Positions 41,983-51,055 are shown, numbered from the stretch's first letter. The stretch is 64,000 nucleotides of DNA from an uncultured Mucilaginibacter sp. (GCF_913773635.1 NZ_CAJYGQ010000003.1:335238-399237); one strand, 5' to 3'. A program made the numbers and translations. Notes: generated by a model from the letters alone, not told the origin.

Positions 41983-43243
41983 ATTTTTTGTTGATAAGCT
42001 GAATGGTTTGCAGTATCCAATCGCTTTGCGCACTAAGTAGCGTATTCGGTTTTACACCTACACCTTCAAAAGGAAGGTAATTTCCATCATCACGCATGTC
42101 GGTTATATAAAGCTTAAACTCGCCCGATGGTAAAGTTTCCGTCACTCCGGTATTATTGCCATAGGTTAACGTGCCATTTGTAGGTTCGCCAAGCAAGGTT
42201 ACATTTTTTAATTGTGATAGCTTAATAGCAAATTGCTCCGCGTTACTAAAAGTACGATTGTTTATCAATGCATATATGCGCCCTTTTCTGATGTATGCTT
42301 CAAGTAGCTTCAAAAACTTACCCGATGATTTAAAACCCCCGCCGCCATTGTTTCTTAAATCAACAATTAAGGTGGGCGCAGTTAAGCTATCTTTTATGGT
42401 ATTGTAAAAATCAGTGCTGTTTGCAAGGCTTTTGTTGGATGTTGCAAAGCTGCCTAAGCGTAGATAATTAATACCCGGGCCAATGTTTTTGAATTTAAAA
42501 AGTGGTTCTGTTGATTTAATGTTCACAAAGTCGGACTGGTTCTTAAACTTTTTCCAGTGCGATTCAGTAAGCATACCATGCATCAGCTTTTCATTTAAAA
42601 GCAGTCCCCATGTTTTTTGCAAAACATGCAGCGTGTAGGCCTTGAAGCGTTTGGGCTGATATTCTTTCAGCACCATGGCTATTTGCCCTGGTTGCCATGT
42701 TTTTATTTTGCTATCGGTAATTACGCCTACTAAGCTGTCTCGCTTTGTGGTGCGGTATAAGGCCATAGATAACGCATCACCATAATGATAAATTCCCTCA
42801 ACGCTGTCTGCTGGAGTAGCTGATAAAGCTTTACTTATCGAGTCGATGTTCAGTTTACTGCTTAGTGCCTGCTTAAACCATACCGAACCGCGATATCGGT
42901 TCATGAATGCTGTGTCTTTTAAAGATGGAACAGTAATATCAACAGGCGGGGCTTGGCTGAAATAAAGATGGTTATCTCTAAGCGGCAGTATTAGTTGAGA
43001 TAAGGCATAGAACCTTGAATAGGGATCTTTTGCCTTCATGATATCGCGTTTTACTTGTTGTATTTGTGCGTCAAACAAGCGTTTTTGATCACCTTTAATC
43101 TGGTCTTTATAAGATGGTAGTTGCTGTATAATAGCAGCAAGTTTATCTGCATCAGCAACGTAGTCCTGAGCTAATGCATACCGGCTTACAAGAAGGCTAA
43201 TGAAGACAAGAAGTACACGGTTCATAAAGCCAAGACGCTGCAT
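41981..43243 (-). CDS. S41 family serine peptidase, exported
   Basis: 420 residues with a signal peptide ending near residue 25. The tail-specific-peptidase-like C-terminal half has LRLGSFATSN, LIVDLRNNGGGGFKSSGKFL, the nucleophile region NRTFSNAEQFAIKL and LLGEPTNGTLTYGN. There is no recognisable PDZ domain, unlike CtpA. S41 enzymes cut C-terminal tails or peptides in the periplasm. An ATG at Met7 (43225) gives an equally good signal peptide. Confidence 0.85.
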   Translation of the reverse strand: MQRLGFMNRVLLVFISLLVSRYALAQDYVADADKLAAIIQQLPSYKDQIKGDQKRLFDAQIQQVKRDIMKAKDPYSRFYALSQLILPLRDNHLYFSQAPPVDITVPSLKDTAFMNRYRGSVWFKQALSSKLNIDSISKALSATPADSVEGIYHYGDALSMALYRTTKRDSLVGVITDSKIKTWQPGQIAMVLKEYQPKRFKAYTLHVLQKTWGLLLNEKLMHGMLTESHWKKFKNQSDFVNIKSTEPLFKFKNIGPGINYLRLGSFATSNKSLANSTDFYNTIKDSLTAPTLIVDLRNNGGGGFKSSGKFLKLLEAYIRKGRIYALINNRTFSNAEQFAIKLSQLKNVTLLGEPTNGTLTYGNNTGVTETLPSGEFKLYITDMRDDGNYLPFEGVGVKPNTLLSAQSDWILQTIQLINKK

Positions 43244-43299
43244 TTAAGGCAAACGTGTCGTTGTTTAGCATATTTATTTAATTTGCCTCCACATAATTG

Positions 43300-43887
43300 C
43301 TAATTCCCTGCTACTATCATTTCTCTAACGCTTCCGGCAGGTAAAATTGAGACCTTACTATCCTTGTAAATAAAAATCATTTCTTTGGTTTTACCTATCA
43401 GTTGCGCTTTTATCCATTTATTGTCATCCAGCCTTATTGCAATTTGCTGCTTTTGATTGAGTGTTTTACGCTTGGTGTTTTGGGCAATTGCAGTTGATGA
43501 TACGTACAGGTAAAACAAAAACAGGGTTGCAAAGGCAATATGGTGAACCGGCTTAAACCAAGGTTTGGTCACCAGTCCAAACGAAAGTTTTAAATATTGA
43601 GCCGGCTTATTGAGCCTCATGTGATTATCCCACGTGTATAAAGCTGATACGATGATTATAGATAAGAGGATAAAGGCAAAAATTGTAGGATCCCGAAACG
43701 GGGCAATCAAAAAATCAAATATATCGGCATATTGGAATATGTTGATGTGGAATATTTTGTACTTATGGTATTCAAACAGCATTCCCATGCCAACCATTAA
43801 AATGTATAGTGCAGGTAAATAGGTTTGTGCCTCCTTTAATAGCATCAATCCCGTTGTAGTAGTGCTATTTGCGTTGTGATTTGCCAT
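43300..43887 (-). CDS. membrane protein with C-terminal soluble domain (195 aa)
   Basis: Unassigned protein: three hydrophobic segments at about 22-42, 65-90 and 118-137, then a soluble tail of about 55 residues (QKQQIAIRLDDNKWIKAQLIGKTKEMIFIYKDSKVSILP) that looks like a small beta-barrel such as SH3. The tail probably faces the cytoplasm or periplasm. It is monocistronic between the S41 peptidase and the tRNA genes. Function unknown. Confidence 0.7.
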   Translation of the reverse strand: MANHNANSTTTTGLMLLKEAQTYLPALYILMVGMGMLFEYHKYKIFHINIFQYADIFDFLIAPFRDPTIFAFILLSIIIVSALYTWDNHMRLNKPAQYLKLSFGLVTKPWFKPVHHIAFATLFLFYLYVSSTAIAQNTKRKTLNQKQQIAIRLDDNKWIKAQLIGKTKEMIFIYKDSKVSILPAGSVREMIVAGN

Positions 43888-44046
43888 AAACTTAACAAAG
43901 TATTTGGTTTACTTGATTGCTTTAATGTAGGGCGAAAGCTTAAAGATATAATAATGGCAGCTAAACCTGTATGATATGGTACTTAAATTTGTAGCTGAGG
44001 CATAAAAAAAGCCGCTTTACAATGTAAGCAGCTTTTAAGATTTTAG

Positions 44047-44118
44047 TAGTCCATAGGGGAATCGAACCCCTGTTTCCAGAATGAAAATCTGGCGTCCTAA
44101 CCCCTAGACGAATGGACC
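44047..44118 (-). tRNA. tRNA-Glu (TTC), copy 2
   Basis: 72 nt. The seven-base acceptor stem GGTCCAT pairs with ATGGACT, the anticodon loop is TTTTCAT with anticodon TTC, the T-arm is AGGGGTTCGATTCCCCT and the discriminator is A. CCA is not encoded. Identical to the copy at 44182; 63 bp between them. Confidence 0.98.
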
Positions 44119-44181
44119 AATTATTAAATTTAAACTGGCGGATAATAAACACTTAACCTAAATATTTATACCTCACCAATG

Positions 44182-44253
44182 TAGTCCATAGGGGAATCGA
44201 ACCCCTGTTTCCAGAATGAAAATCTGGCGTCCTAACCCCTAGACGAATGGACC
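44182..44253 (-). tRNA. tRNA-Glu (TTC), copy 1
   Basis: Same 72-nt sequence and fold as the gene at 44047, transcribed first. A -7 box lies 86 bp upstream. Two copies for the main glutamate codon reflect high demand. Confidence 0.98.
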
Positions 44254-44338
44254 AATTGTTAAATTGGTAATGCGCAGTAATGATTTACATCATGTTTTAC
44301 GCTTACAAGTTAAAGAACAATCCCTTATTTTGGGACTG

Positions 44339-44346
44339 CAAAGATA
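44339..44346 (-). promoter_or_regulatory. -7 box of the tRNA-Glu operon
   Basis: TATCTTTG on the minus strand (TAnnTTTG). The transcript would start near 44333, about 80 nt before the first tRNA. Confidence 0.6.
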
Positions 44347-44509
44347 GACGTTTATCTGAAAAATTAAAAAATAATTCACCAATTTTTTTACATTTTTTTA
44401 TTCCTATTCTTTAAATGTGTACCTGAAAACAAAATGTGCTTAATTCAATTTATTTCTGTTGTTGAACTGAGTGTTGCTACAGCATTCATAACCCCAGCAA
44501 TTTTTAATT

Positions 44510-44791
44510 ATGAAAGCCTCGTGGAACAACCAGGTAATTGCCGAAAGCGATCAAACCATTGTTATAGAAAATAATCATTATTTTCCTGTTGATAGCGTTA
44601 ATAAGGAATTTTTAACCGAGAGTGATACGCATACTATGTGCCCATGGAAGGGCAAGGCATCTTACTATAACCTCAAAGTGGATGGAAAGCAGAACCCTGA
44701 TGCTGCCTGGTATTACCCTGAGCCTAAAGATGCTGCTGCGCAAATCAAAGGCTACGTAGCATTTTGGAAGGGAGTAAAAGTTACCGCATGA
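44510..44791 (+). CDS. DUF427 domain protein
   Basis: 93-residue DUF427 protein of the small beta-tunnel fold: MKASWNNQVIAESDQTIVIENNHYFP, then CPWKGKASYYNLKVDG and AWYYPEPKDAA. The function is unknown; a role in binding a small ligand is suspected. Its stop overlaps the start of the flavoprotein gene in ATGA, so the two are coupled. Confidence 0.92.
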   Translation: MKASWNNQVIAESDQTIVIENNHYFPVDSVNKEFLTESDTHTMCPWKGKASYYNLKVDGKQNPDAAWYYPEPKDAAAQIKGYVAFWKGVKVTA

Positions 44792-46176
44792 AACAGTATG
44801 ACGTTATAATAATAGGTGCCGGGCAGGCTGGTAGTCCGCTGGCGCGTAAAATGGCCAAGGCCGGTAAAAAGGTGGCTATTATTGAAAAGCGTTTGGTTGG
44901 CGGTACTTGCGTAAATGATGGTTGTACGCCAACAAAAACATGGGTGGCATCAGCCAGGGCGGCTTATCTTGCCGGGCGTTGTAACAACTTAGGTGTGCAT
45001 GTTGATGGCTATAGCATTGATATGCCTCAAATTAAAAAGCGTAAGGATGACATTGTAATGCATTCGCGCAGCGGCAATCAAAAAAGTTTGGAGGAAGATC
45101 CGAATATTGATTTGTTGTTTGGTGAAGCTAGTTTTAGTGGCCATAAGGTAGTTGCCGTAAACCTTAATGATGGTGCAAGTGCGGAAATAACAGCTGACAT
45201 GATTTTCATTAACGTAGGTTTGCAAACCGTAATTCCGGATATTGAAGGCCTTGACAGTATCGATTACCTTACGTCAACAAGCATACTTGAATTAAAAACG
45301 GTACCACAACACATTTTGGTTATTGGAGGTAATTACATAGGCTTAGAGTTTGGTCAGATGTTCAGGCGCTTTGGTAGCCAGATAACTTTACTTGAACGCG
45401 GTCCGCGTATAATGAGCCACGAAGATGAAGACGTATCGCGCGAGGTTCATAATTTTTTGGAGGAGGAAGGAATAGCGGTATTTACCAACACCCAAGCCAC
45501 TAAATTTGAAAAAGATGCTCATGGCCGCATACAAGCAACCTTAAATATAAACGGACGCACCGAGCAAATGGAAGTAAGCCATGTGCTGGTAGCTGCGGGC
45601 CGTAAACCACAAACCCAAGCGTTGAATTTACAAGCATCGGGTATAGAGGTTGATGATAAGGGTTTCATTAAGGTTGACAATAAACTGCAAACTAACTTGC
45701 CCGGTATATATGCTTTAGGTGATGTTAACGGTGGGCCGGCCTTTACGCATATTGCTTATAACGATTTTACTGTTGTTTGGCGTAACCTTTTAATGAATGA
45801 AGATTTAACCACCGAAGATAGGCCGGTACCATATTGCATGTTTACCGATCCGCAGTTGGGCCGCGTGGGTATAACCGAAGAGGAAGCAAAAAAGCAGGGT
45901 ATTAACTACAGGGTTGCTGTACTTAAAATGAAAAGCGTTGCCCGTGCCGTTGAGGTGGGAGAGGTACGCGGACTCATGAAAGCCATTGTAAACGCCGATA
46001 CAAAGGAGATACTTGGCGTAGCTATTCTTGCTGAAGAAGGAGGTGAGATAATGTCGGTATTGCAAATGGCTATGCAGGGAGGCATCACTTATGATCGTAT
46101 TCGTTATTGTGTGTTTGCTCATCCAACATATTCCGAATCATTGAATAATTTATTCATGACGTTAGACGATAAATAG
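44788..46176 (+). CDS. FAD-dependent pyridine nucleotide-disulfide oxidoreductase (mercuric-reductase-like)
   Basis: 462 residues. FAD motif VIIIGAGQAGSPLARKMA, redox pair CVNDGC (Cys41, Cys46), NAD(P) motif VIGGNYIGLEFGQMF, FAD ALGDVNGGPAFTH and the C-terminal acid-base His in FAHPTYSES. It lacks the N-terminal HMA domain and the C-terminal Cys pair of true MerA, so it is better called a MerA-like or dihydrolipoamide-dehydrogenase-like reductase. Start at 44788, overlapping the DUF427 stop; an upstream start at 44764 was rejected. It reduces an unknown disulfide or quinone. Confidence 0.9.
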   Translation: MKQYDVIIIGAGQAGSPLARKMAKAGKKVAIIEKRLVGGTCVNDGCTPTKTWVASARAAYLAGRCNNLGVHVDGYSIDMPQIKKRKDDIVMHSRSGNQKSLEEDPNIDLLFGEASFSGHKVVAVNLNDGASAEITADMIFINVGLQTVIPDIEGLDSIDYLTSTSILELKTVPQHILVIGGNYIGLEFGQMFRRFGSQITLLERGPRIMSHEDEDVSREVHNFLEEEGIAVFTNTQATKFEKDAHGRIQATLNINGRTEQMEVSHVLVAAGRKPQTQALNLQASGIEVDDKGFIKVDNKLQTNLPGIYALGDVNGGPAFTHIAYNDFTVVWRNLLMNEDLTTEDRPVPYCMFTDPQLGRVGITEEEAKKQGINYRVAVLKMKSVARAVEVGEVRGLMKAIVNADTKEILGVAILAEEGGEIMSVLQMAMQGGITYDRIRYCVFAHPTYSESLNNLFMTLDDK

Positions 46177-46281
46177 TTATTCGATAAAGGCAATGTTGTA
46201 AAGCATTGACTTTAAATAAATCTAATCAAAAAATCATCTTAAGTGCTCCTCACAAGAGTGAGTATTTACAAGTGGTTTCAC

Positions 46282-46289
46282 TACCTTTA
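46282..46289 (+). promoter_or_regulatory. -7-like box for the transporter/egt operon
   Basis: TACCTTTA (TAnnTTTR, one mismatch to consensus), ending 4 bp before the ATG at 46294. Near-leaderless. Confidence 0.4.
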
Positions 46290-46293
46290 AAGC

Positions 46294-47256
46294 ATGATCA
46301 GGGTTCAAAACCTCAGCAAACAATACGGCCAGGTTATGGCTGTTGATAACATTTCATTTGAAGTAGCTGAGGGTGATAACCTGATTTTGCTGGGTACCAG
46401 CGGTTGCGGTAAAACAACTACGCTAAAGATGCTCAATCGTCTTATTGAACCAACTGCCGGTAAAATATGGATTGGTGGAGAAGATATCACTGCTCAAAAG
46501 CCCGAGTTATTACGCCGGAATATAGGTTACGTTTTACAAAACAACGGGCTGTTTCCGCATTATACCGTAGCAGAGAATATTACCATAGTACCCGGCCTCT
46601 TAAAGTGGGATAAAGAAAAAACACGAAACCGTATACATGAGTTGCTTCAAAAGCTACATCTTTCTACTGATTTATTAACCAAGTACCCTTCACAACTAAG
46701 CGGAGGTCAGCAGCAAAGGGTTGGCCTGGCGCGTGCACTCATGACCAATGCTCCGGTTTTACTAATGGACGAACCGTTTGGTGCACTTGATAATATTACA
46801 CGCACCAAAATACAGGAAGAATTTAAAGAGCTGGATGAATTGCAGCGTAAAACCATTGTAATGGTAACGCATGATGTGCACGAAGCCTTTGAATTAGGTA
46901 ACCGTATTGCCATTATGGATAAAGGGCAGATTGTGCAAATGGGCACACCTGCTCAACTGCTATTTAAACCGGAAAACGACTTTGTACGTAATTTTTTAAA
47001 GGCACAACGCCTACAGCTTGAGTTAAAGGCTATAACCTTGCATGACGTTTGGTACAGCTTGCCATCTGCTCATGATTTGCCAGACTCTGGTTTGCCGCTT
47101 AATACAAATGAAAGCATCTGGCAGGCCATCCAGAAGCTTAAAGGAGATGTCAAACAAATAATGCTCAAGTCGGCACAAACAAATGAGGTAAAATTGGTAA
47201 CGTTTGAGCAATTGATGGCCGCGTATAACCATTATCAAAACACATTAACTGCATGA
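46294..47256 (+). CDS. ABC transporter ATPase, EgtV/OpuC-type
   Basis: 320 residues. Walker A GTSGCGKTT, Q-loop in YVLQNNGLFPH, signature LSGGQQQRVGLARAL, Walker B VLLMDEPFGALD and the switch His in VTHDVHEAFELGNR. The family is OpuCA/ProV of quaternary-amine importers; no CBS pair is seen in the last 80 residues. It overlaps the permease gene by 4 bp, and egtB/egtD follow. The ergothioneine transporter EgtUV belongs to this family, so an ergothioneine or hercynine substrate is likely; glycine betaine or choline is the alternative. Confidence 0.88.
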   Translation: MIRVQNLSKQYGQVMAVDNISFEVAEGDNLILLGTSGCGKTTTLKMLNRLIEPTAGKIWIGGEDITAQKPELLRRNIGYVLQNNGLFPHYTVAENITIVPGLLKWDKEKTRNRIHELLQKLHLSTDLLTKYPSQLSGGQQQRVGLARALMTNAPVLLMDEPFGALDNITRTKIQEEFKELDELQRKTIVMVTHDVHEAFELGNRIAIMDKGQIVQMGTPAQLLFKPENDFVRNFLKAQRLQLELKAITLHDVWYSLPSAHDLPDSGLPLNTNESIWQAIQKLKGDVKQIMLKSAQTNEVKLVTFEQLMAAYNHYQNTLTA

Positions 47257-48824
47257 ACCAGCAACAACAAAGCCTATGGCAATTTGTGCAGCAGCAAAGC
47301 GATAAGCTGTTAAGCCAAACATTAGAGCACATCGGTTTAACACTGGTTTCATTATTGATTGCCATTATTGTCGGCTTGCCGCTGGGTATATTCATTGCCC
47401 GTAAAAAGCAGCTATCTGGTACGGTATTAGGCATTGCGGGTGTGTTGCAAACTATTCCGAGTATAGCCTTATTGGGCTTTATGATTCCGTTGCTGGGTAT
47501 TGGTGCTACACCGGCTATTGTAGCGTTGTTTTTGTACGCATTGTTACCCATTATTCGTAATACATATACAGGTATAACAGGTGTAGAACCATCTGTTAAA
47601 GAAGCAGCCCTGGCTATGGGTATGAGTGCACGGCAAATACTATTTAAGGTTGAACTGCCCTTGGCTATGCCGGTTATATTAGCAGGCATACGTACGGCAA
47701 CAGTTATCAATGTAGGTGTAGCAACGCTGGCCTCTTATATTGCCGCAGGCGGTTTAGGTGAATTTATATTTGGTGGCATATCGCTTAACAACAGTAATAT
47801 GATTTTGGCAGGTGCCATTCCGGCGGCACTATTGGCCATTTTGTTTGATGTGCTGCTATCGGTTGTGCAGCGTGTAAGCTTTAAAAAGTTGAAGTATGCC
47901 TTGTTTGCCCTGCCGGTAATTATAGTTGCGTTTGCCGTGTACTATCTTGTTCCATCCGCATCGGGCGGTAAACTTACTGCAGGCTTTACGCCCGAGTTTA
48001 TGGGTCGGCAAGATGGTAACCTTGGCCTGCAGCAAAAGTATGGGCTTAAAATTCATACCACCGTTATAAACGATGCTGTGATGTACAAAGCGGCTTTCGA
48101 AAAGCAGATTGATGTTATAAGCGGGTACTCTACTGATGGCCGGCTGAAGGCTTTTAATTTAACGGTGCTTGATGATGATAAAAAGATATTTCCACCCTAC
48201 TACGCTGCACCTATTGTAAGGGCGGATGCGCTGCAAAAATACCCCGGCCTTGAGGATGCACTTAACCTGCTTGCCGGCCACATCAACGATTCGGTAATGA
48301 CCGAGTTGAACTATCGCACCGACCAACTGCATCAAACGCCAGAGCGTGTAGCTAAAGATTTTTTAGTGGCTAACAATATGTTTAAGCCAAGCCGTAAAGG
48401 TAAAGCGGGCGTAATTCGTATAGGCTCAAAAGTTTTTGGAGAGCAATACATTTTAGCCGAAATGTACCGAATGCTAATTGAAGGTAATACTAACTACACT
48501 ACATCGGCCAAAACCGGCTTGGGTGGCACTAAAATATGTTTTGACGCACTTACTAATAATCAAATTGACTTTTACCCCGAATATACCGGTACGGGTTTGC
48601 TTGTGCTGCTGCAGCCGCCTGCAGTTAAGCTGCAGCAAATAACTTCCAATAAAGAAAAAACATATAATTATGTGCAGCAGGAGTTCAATAAAAAATATAG
48701 CGTAAAATGGCTAAAACCAATTGGCTTTAACAATGCTTATGCTTTAATGATGCGCAGGCAACAAGCCGATGAATTGGGCATCAAAACAATTTCAGACCTA
48801 AAACACTTTTTGGATAGGAATTAA
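47253..48824 (+). CDS. ABC permease fused to substrate-binding domain, EgtU-like
   Basis: 523 residues. The permease part (about 1-225) has five or six helices and the EAA-like loop VEPSVKEAALAMGMSARQILFKVELPLAMPVI. A helix at about 215-232 leads to an OpuAC-type binding domain (about 240-523) with VIRIGSKVFGEQYILAEMYRMLIEG and DFYPEYTGTGLLVLL. Fused permease/binding proteins of this kind include OpuC-type osmolyte systems and EgtU. The downstream egtB and egtD genes (6-bp gap) favour ergothioneine or its precursor. The aromatic and His ligand residues were not checked. Confidence 0.88.
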   Translation: MNQQQQSLWQFVQQQSDKLLSQTLEHIGLTLVSLLIAIIVGLPLGIFIARKKQLSGTVLGIAGVLQTIPSIALLGFMIPLLGIGATPAIVALFLYALLPIIRNTYTGITGVEPSVKEAALAMGMSARQILFKVELPLAMPVILAGIRTATVINVGVATLASYIAAGGLGEFIFGGISLNNSNMILAGAIPAALLAILFDVLLSVVQRVSFKKLKYALFALPVIIVAFAVYYLVPSASGGKLTAGFTPEFMGRQDGNLGLQQKYGLKIHTTVINDAVMYKAAFEKQIDVISGYSTDGRLKAFNLTVLDDDKKIFPPYYAAPIVRADALQKYPGLEDALNLLAGHINDSVMTELNYRTDQLHQTPERVAKDFLVANNMFKPSRKGKAGVIRIGSKVFGEQYILAEMYRMLIEGNTNYTTSAKTGLGGTKICFDALTNNQIDFYPEYTGTGLLVLLQPPAVKLQQITSNKEKTYNYVQQEFNKKYSVKWLKPIGFNNAYALMMRRQQADELGIKTISDLKHFLDRN

Positions 48825-48830
48825 CTTTAC

Positions 48831-49976
48831 ATGACTTTAGCCGAGCGTTATAAAACCGTGCGCCGCCGCACCGAAGATATTTGCAGTTACCTTCAAACCG
48901 AAGATTACGTGGTGCAGCCCGTTGTGGACGTTAGTCCGCCTAAGTGGCATATTGGGCACACCACATGGTTTTTTGAAACCTTTATACTTAAGCCTTATGT
49001 TATGGGCTATCAGGATTACAATCCTGATTATAACTATGTGTTTAACAGTTATTATGAAACAGTTGGTGCACGAGTTATACGTACTGACAGAGGTAACCTG
49101 AGCAGGCCCACAGTGCTTGATGTTTACCGCTACCGTGAGTATGTTGATGAGGCTATTTACAAATTTTTGTGCCAGGAGACATCACCGGAAGTTGAAGAAC
49201 TATTTATATTAGGACTTAACCATGAGGAACAGCACCAGGAATTACTGTATTACGACATAAAGTACATTTTAGGGCATAACCCATTGTTCCCTGCATATAA
49301 CCCGCAATACTCATCGCCTGAAATTACAGAGCAGGATGGCTTTATTAATGTAAACGAAGGTGTTTATGAGGTAGGACATACCGGCGATGGCTTTTGCTTT
49401 GATAATGAGTTAAACCGTCATAAGGTGTATCTTAACGCTTATCAAATCAGTGCCGCTTTGGTTACCAACGGCGAGTACCTGGAATTTATAAACATCGGCG
49501 GTTATCAGGATTTTCGTTACTGGCATGCCGAAGCCTGGGATTGGGTTAAAACTAATAATGTAACCGCGCCCATGTACTGGCATCAAATTGATGGGGAGTG
49601 GCATACTTATACCTTTAGAGGCCTGGAGGCATTGAACCTGCACCATAGCGTTCAGCACGTAAGCTTTTATGAAGCCTACGCTTATGCTACATGGAAGGGG
49701 ATGCGCTTGCCAACCGAATTTGAATGGGAAGTTGCTGCCACGCAATTCAACTGGGGCAAAAGCTGGGAGTGGACGGAAAGTGCATATTTACCATATCCGG
49801 GGTTTAGCAAGGCTCCGGGTGCAATTGGCGAGTATAATGGGAAGTTTATGGTGAACCAAAAGGTGCTTCGCGGGGCATCAGAAGCCACACCACCCGGACA
49901 TAGCCGCATAACCTACCGAAATTTTTTTCACCCTAACCTGCGCTGGCACTTTACCGGCATACGTTTGGCCAAGTAA
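48831..49976 (+). CDS. egtB: EgtB, iron-dependent hercynine sulfoxide synthase
   Basis: 381 residues. It couples hercynine to cysteine or gamma-glutamylcysteine with O2. N-terminal DinB-like domain with the three iron ligands His43 (WHIGHTTWFFE), His130 and His134 (NHEEQHQELL), then a sulfatase-modifying-factor domain (about 165-381) ending RGASEATPPGHSRITYRNFF...GIRLA. No EgtA, EgtC or EgtE gene is nearby, so it may use cysteine directly, as some EgtB types do. Shares an operon with egtD (17-bp gap). The spacing of the triad is as in characterised EgtB. Confidence 0.92.
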   Translation: MTLAERYKTVRRRTEDICSYLQTEDYVVQPVVDVSPPKWHIGHTTWFFETFILKPYVMGYQDYNPDYNYVFNSYYETVGARVIRTDRGNLSRPTVLDVYRYREYVDEAIYKFLCQETSPEVEELFILGLNHEEQHQELLYYDIKYILGHNPLFPAYNPQYSSPEITEQDGFINVNEGVYEVGHTGDGFCFDNELNRHKVYLNAYQISAALVTNGEYLEFINIGGYQDFRYWHAEAWDWVKTNNVTAPMYWHQIDGEWHTYTFRGLEALNLHHSVQHVSFYEAYAYATWKGMRLPTEFEWEVAATQFNWGKSWEWTESAYLPYPGFSKAPGAIGEYNGKFMVNQKVLRGASEATPPGHSRITYRNFFHPNLRWHFTGIRLAK

Positions 49977-49993
49977 TACCAATAATCTAACCT

Positions 49994-50989
49994 ATGAAAA
50001 ATTTTGAGAACAATGTACTTACCGATACTTCCGTTGCCGAGCAGGAATTTAACCAGCAGTTTTGCGACGATGTTATAGCAGGCTTAAAAGCGGTACCAAA
50101 ATTTTTGCAACCAAAGTATTTTTATGATTCTGCCGGCGATGAAATTTTCCAGCAAATTATGGGTAGTAACGAATACTATCCAACTGATTGTGAGCTGGAG
50201 ATTTTTACGCAACAAACACAAGAACTGGCTAAAGCCATGATAGCAGATGATAGTCCGTTTGATTTAATTGAGTTGGGTGCCGGAGACGCTATGAAATCTA
50301 CACACCTGCTGCGCCATTTACTTAATGAGAGTGCCGATTTCAGATATGTGCCTATCGATATTTCGGGGCATGTAATTAATTATCTTAAAGAAACCTTACC
50401 CGTTACCTTACCAGGCTTACAATTAATTGGTTTAACAGGTGAGTATTTTCACATGCTTAAAGAAGCAGCTGAGCTATCTCCACGCCGTAAGGTGGTTTTG
50501 TTTTTAGGATCAAATATTGGTAATATGCCAGTAAGTGATGCTCAGCAATTTTGTATTGAGTTGCGTAACCATTTGGCCAAAGGCGATAGTGTACTGATGG
50601 GCGTAGATCTGAAAAAAAATCCCAAAACTATTTTGGCAGCTTATAACGATGCCGAAGGACATACGCGTAATTTTAATTTAAATTTACTTACCCGTATAAA
50701 CAGCGAACTGGGTGCAAACTTCGACCTTTCTAAATTTGAGCATTACCCTACTTATGACCCTGAGACAGGTGCTTGTAAAAGCTATTTAATTAGTTTGGCC
50801 GATCAACAAGTTAGTTTGTGTAACCAAACAGTAACCTTCACTAAAGATGAGTACATCTATATGGAGATTTCACAAAAGTACACTCTAGGTCAAACCGATT
50901 ATATGGCTTCAGTATCGGGCTTTAAGCCAGTCCAGCACTTTTTTGATAGCAAAAAATGGTTTGTTGATGCCATTTGGACGGTTGAATAG
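49994..50989 (+). CDS. egtD: EgtD, L-histidine N-alpha-methyltransferase
   Basis: 331 residues, SAM-dependent, makes hercynine (histidine trimethylbetaine). The N-terminal KYFYDSAGDEIFQQIMGSNEYYPTDCELEI and SAM motif IELGAGDAMKSTHLL (93-98 core) are diagnostic, with LFLGSNIGNM and LLMGVDLKKNP-type segments. It follows egtB by 17 bp and precedes a perfect terminator, so the order egtV-egtU-egtB-egtD is one transcription unit. Confidence 0.93.
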   Translation: MKNFENNVLTDTSVAEQEFNQQFCDDVIAGLKAVPKFLQPKYFYDSAGDEIFQQIMGSNEYYPTDCELEIFTQQTQELAKAMIADDSPFDLIELGAGDAMKSTHLLRHLLNESADFRYVPIDISGHVINYLKETLPVTLPGLQLIGLTGEYFHMLKEAAELSPRRKVVLFLGSNIGNMPVSDAQQFCIELRNHLAKGDSVLMGVDLKKNPKTILAAYNDAEGHTRNFNLNLLTRINSELGANFDLSKFEHYPTYDPETGACKSYLISLADQQVSLCNQTVTFTKDEYIYMEISQKYTLGQTDYMASVSGFKPVQHFFDSKKWFVDAIWTVE

Positions 50990-51055
50990 CGTTTAACAAA
51001 ACTTAGCACCAAACCAAAAGAGCCAGTTTAGGCATATGATTTTGTATATTGCCGG

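Noticed and set aside
44788..46176. Naming the flavoprotein as mercuric reductase
   Set aside because: It lacks the HMA domain and the C-terminal cysteine pair, and no mer genes are nearby.
47165..47710. 181-residue open frame on the minus strand
   Set aside because: Lies antisense to the ABC ATPase end and permease, with no family features.
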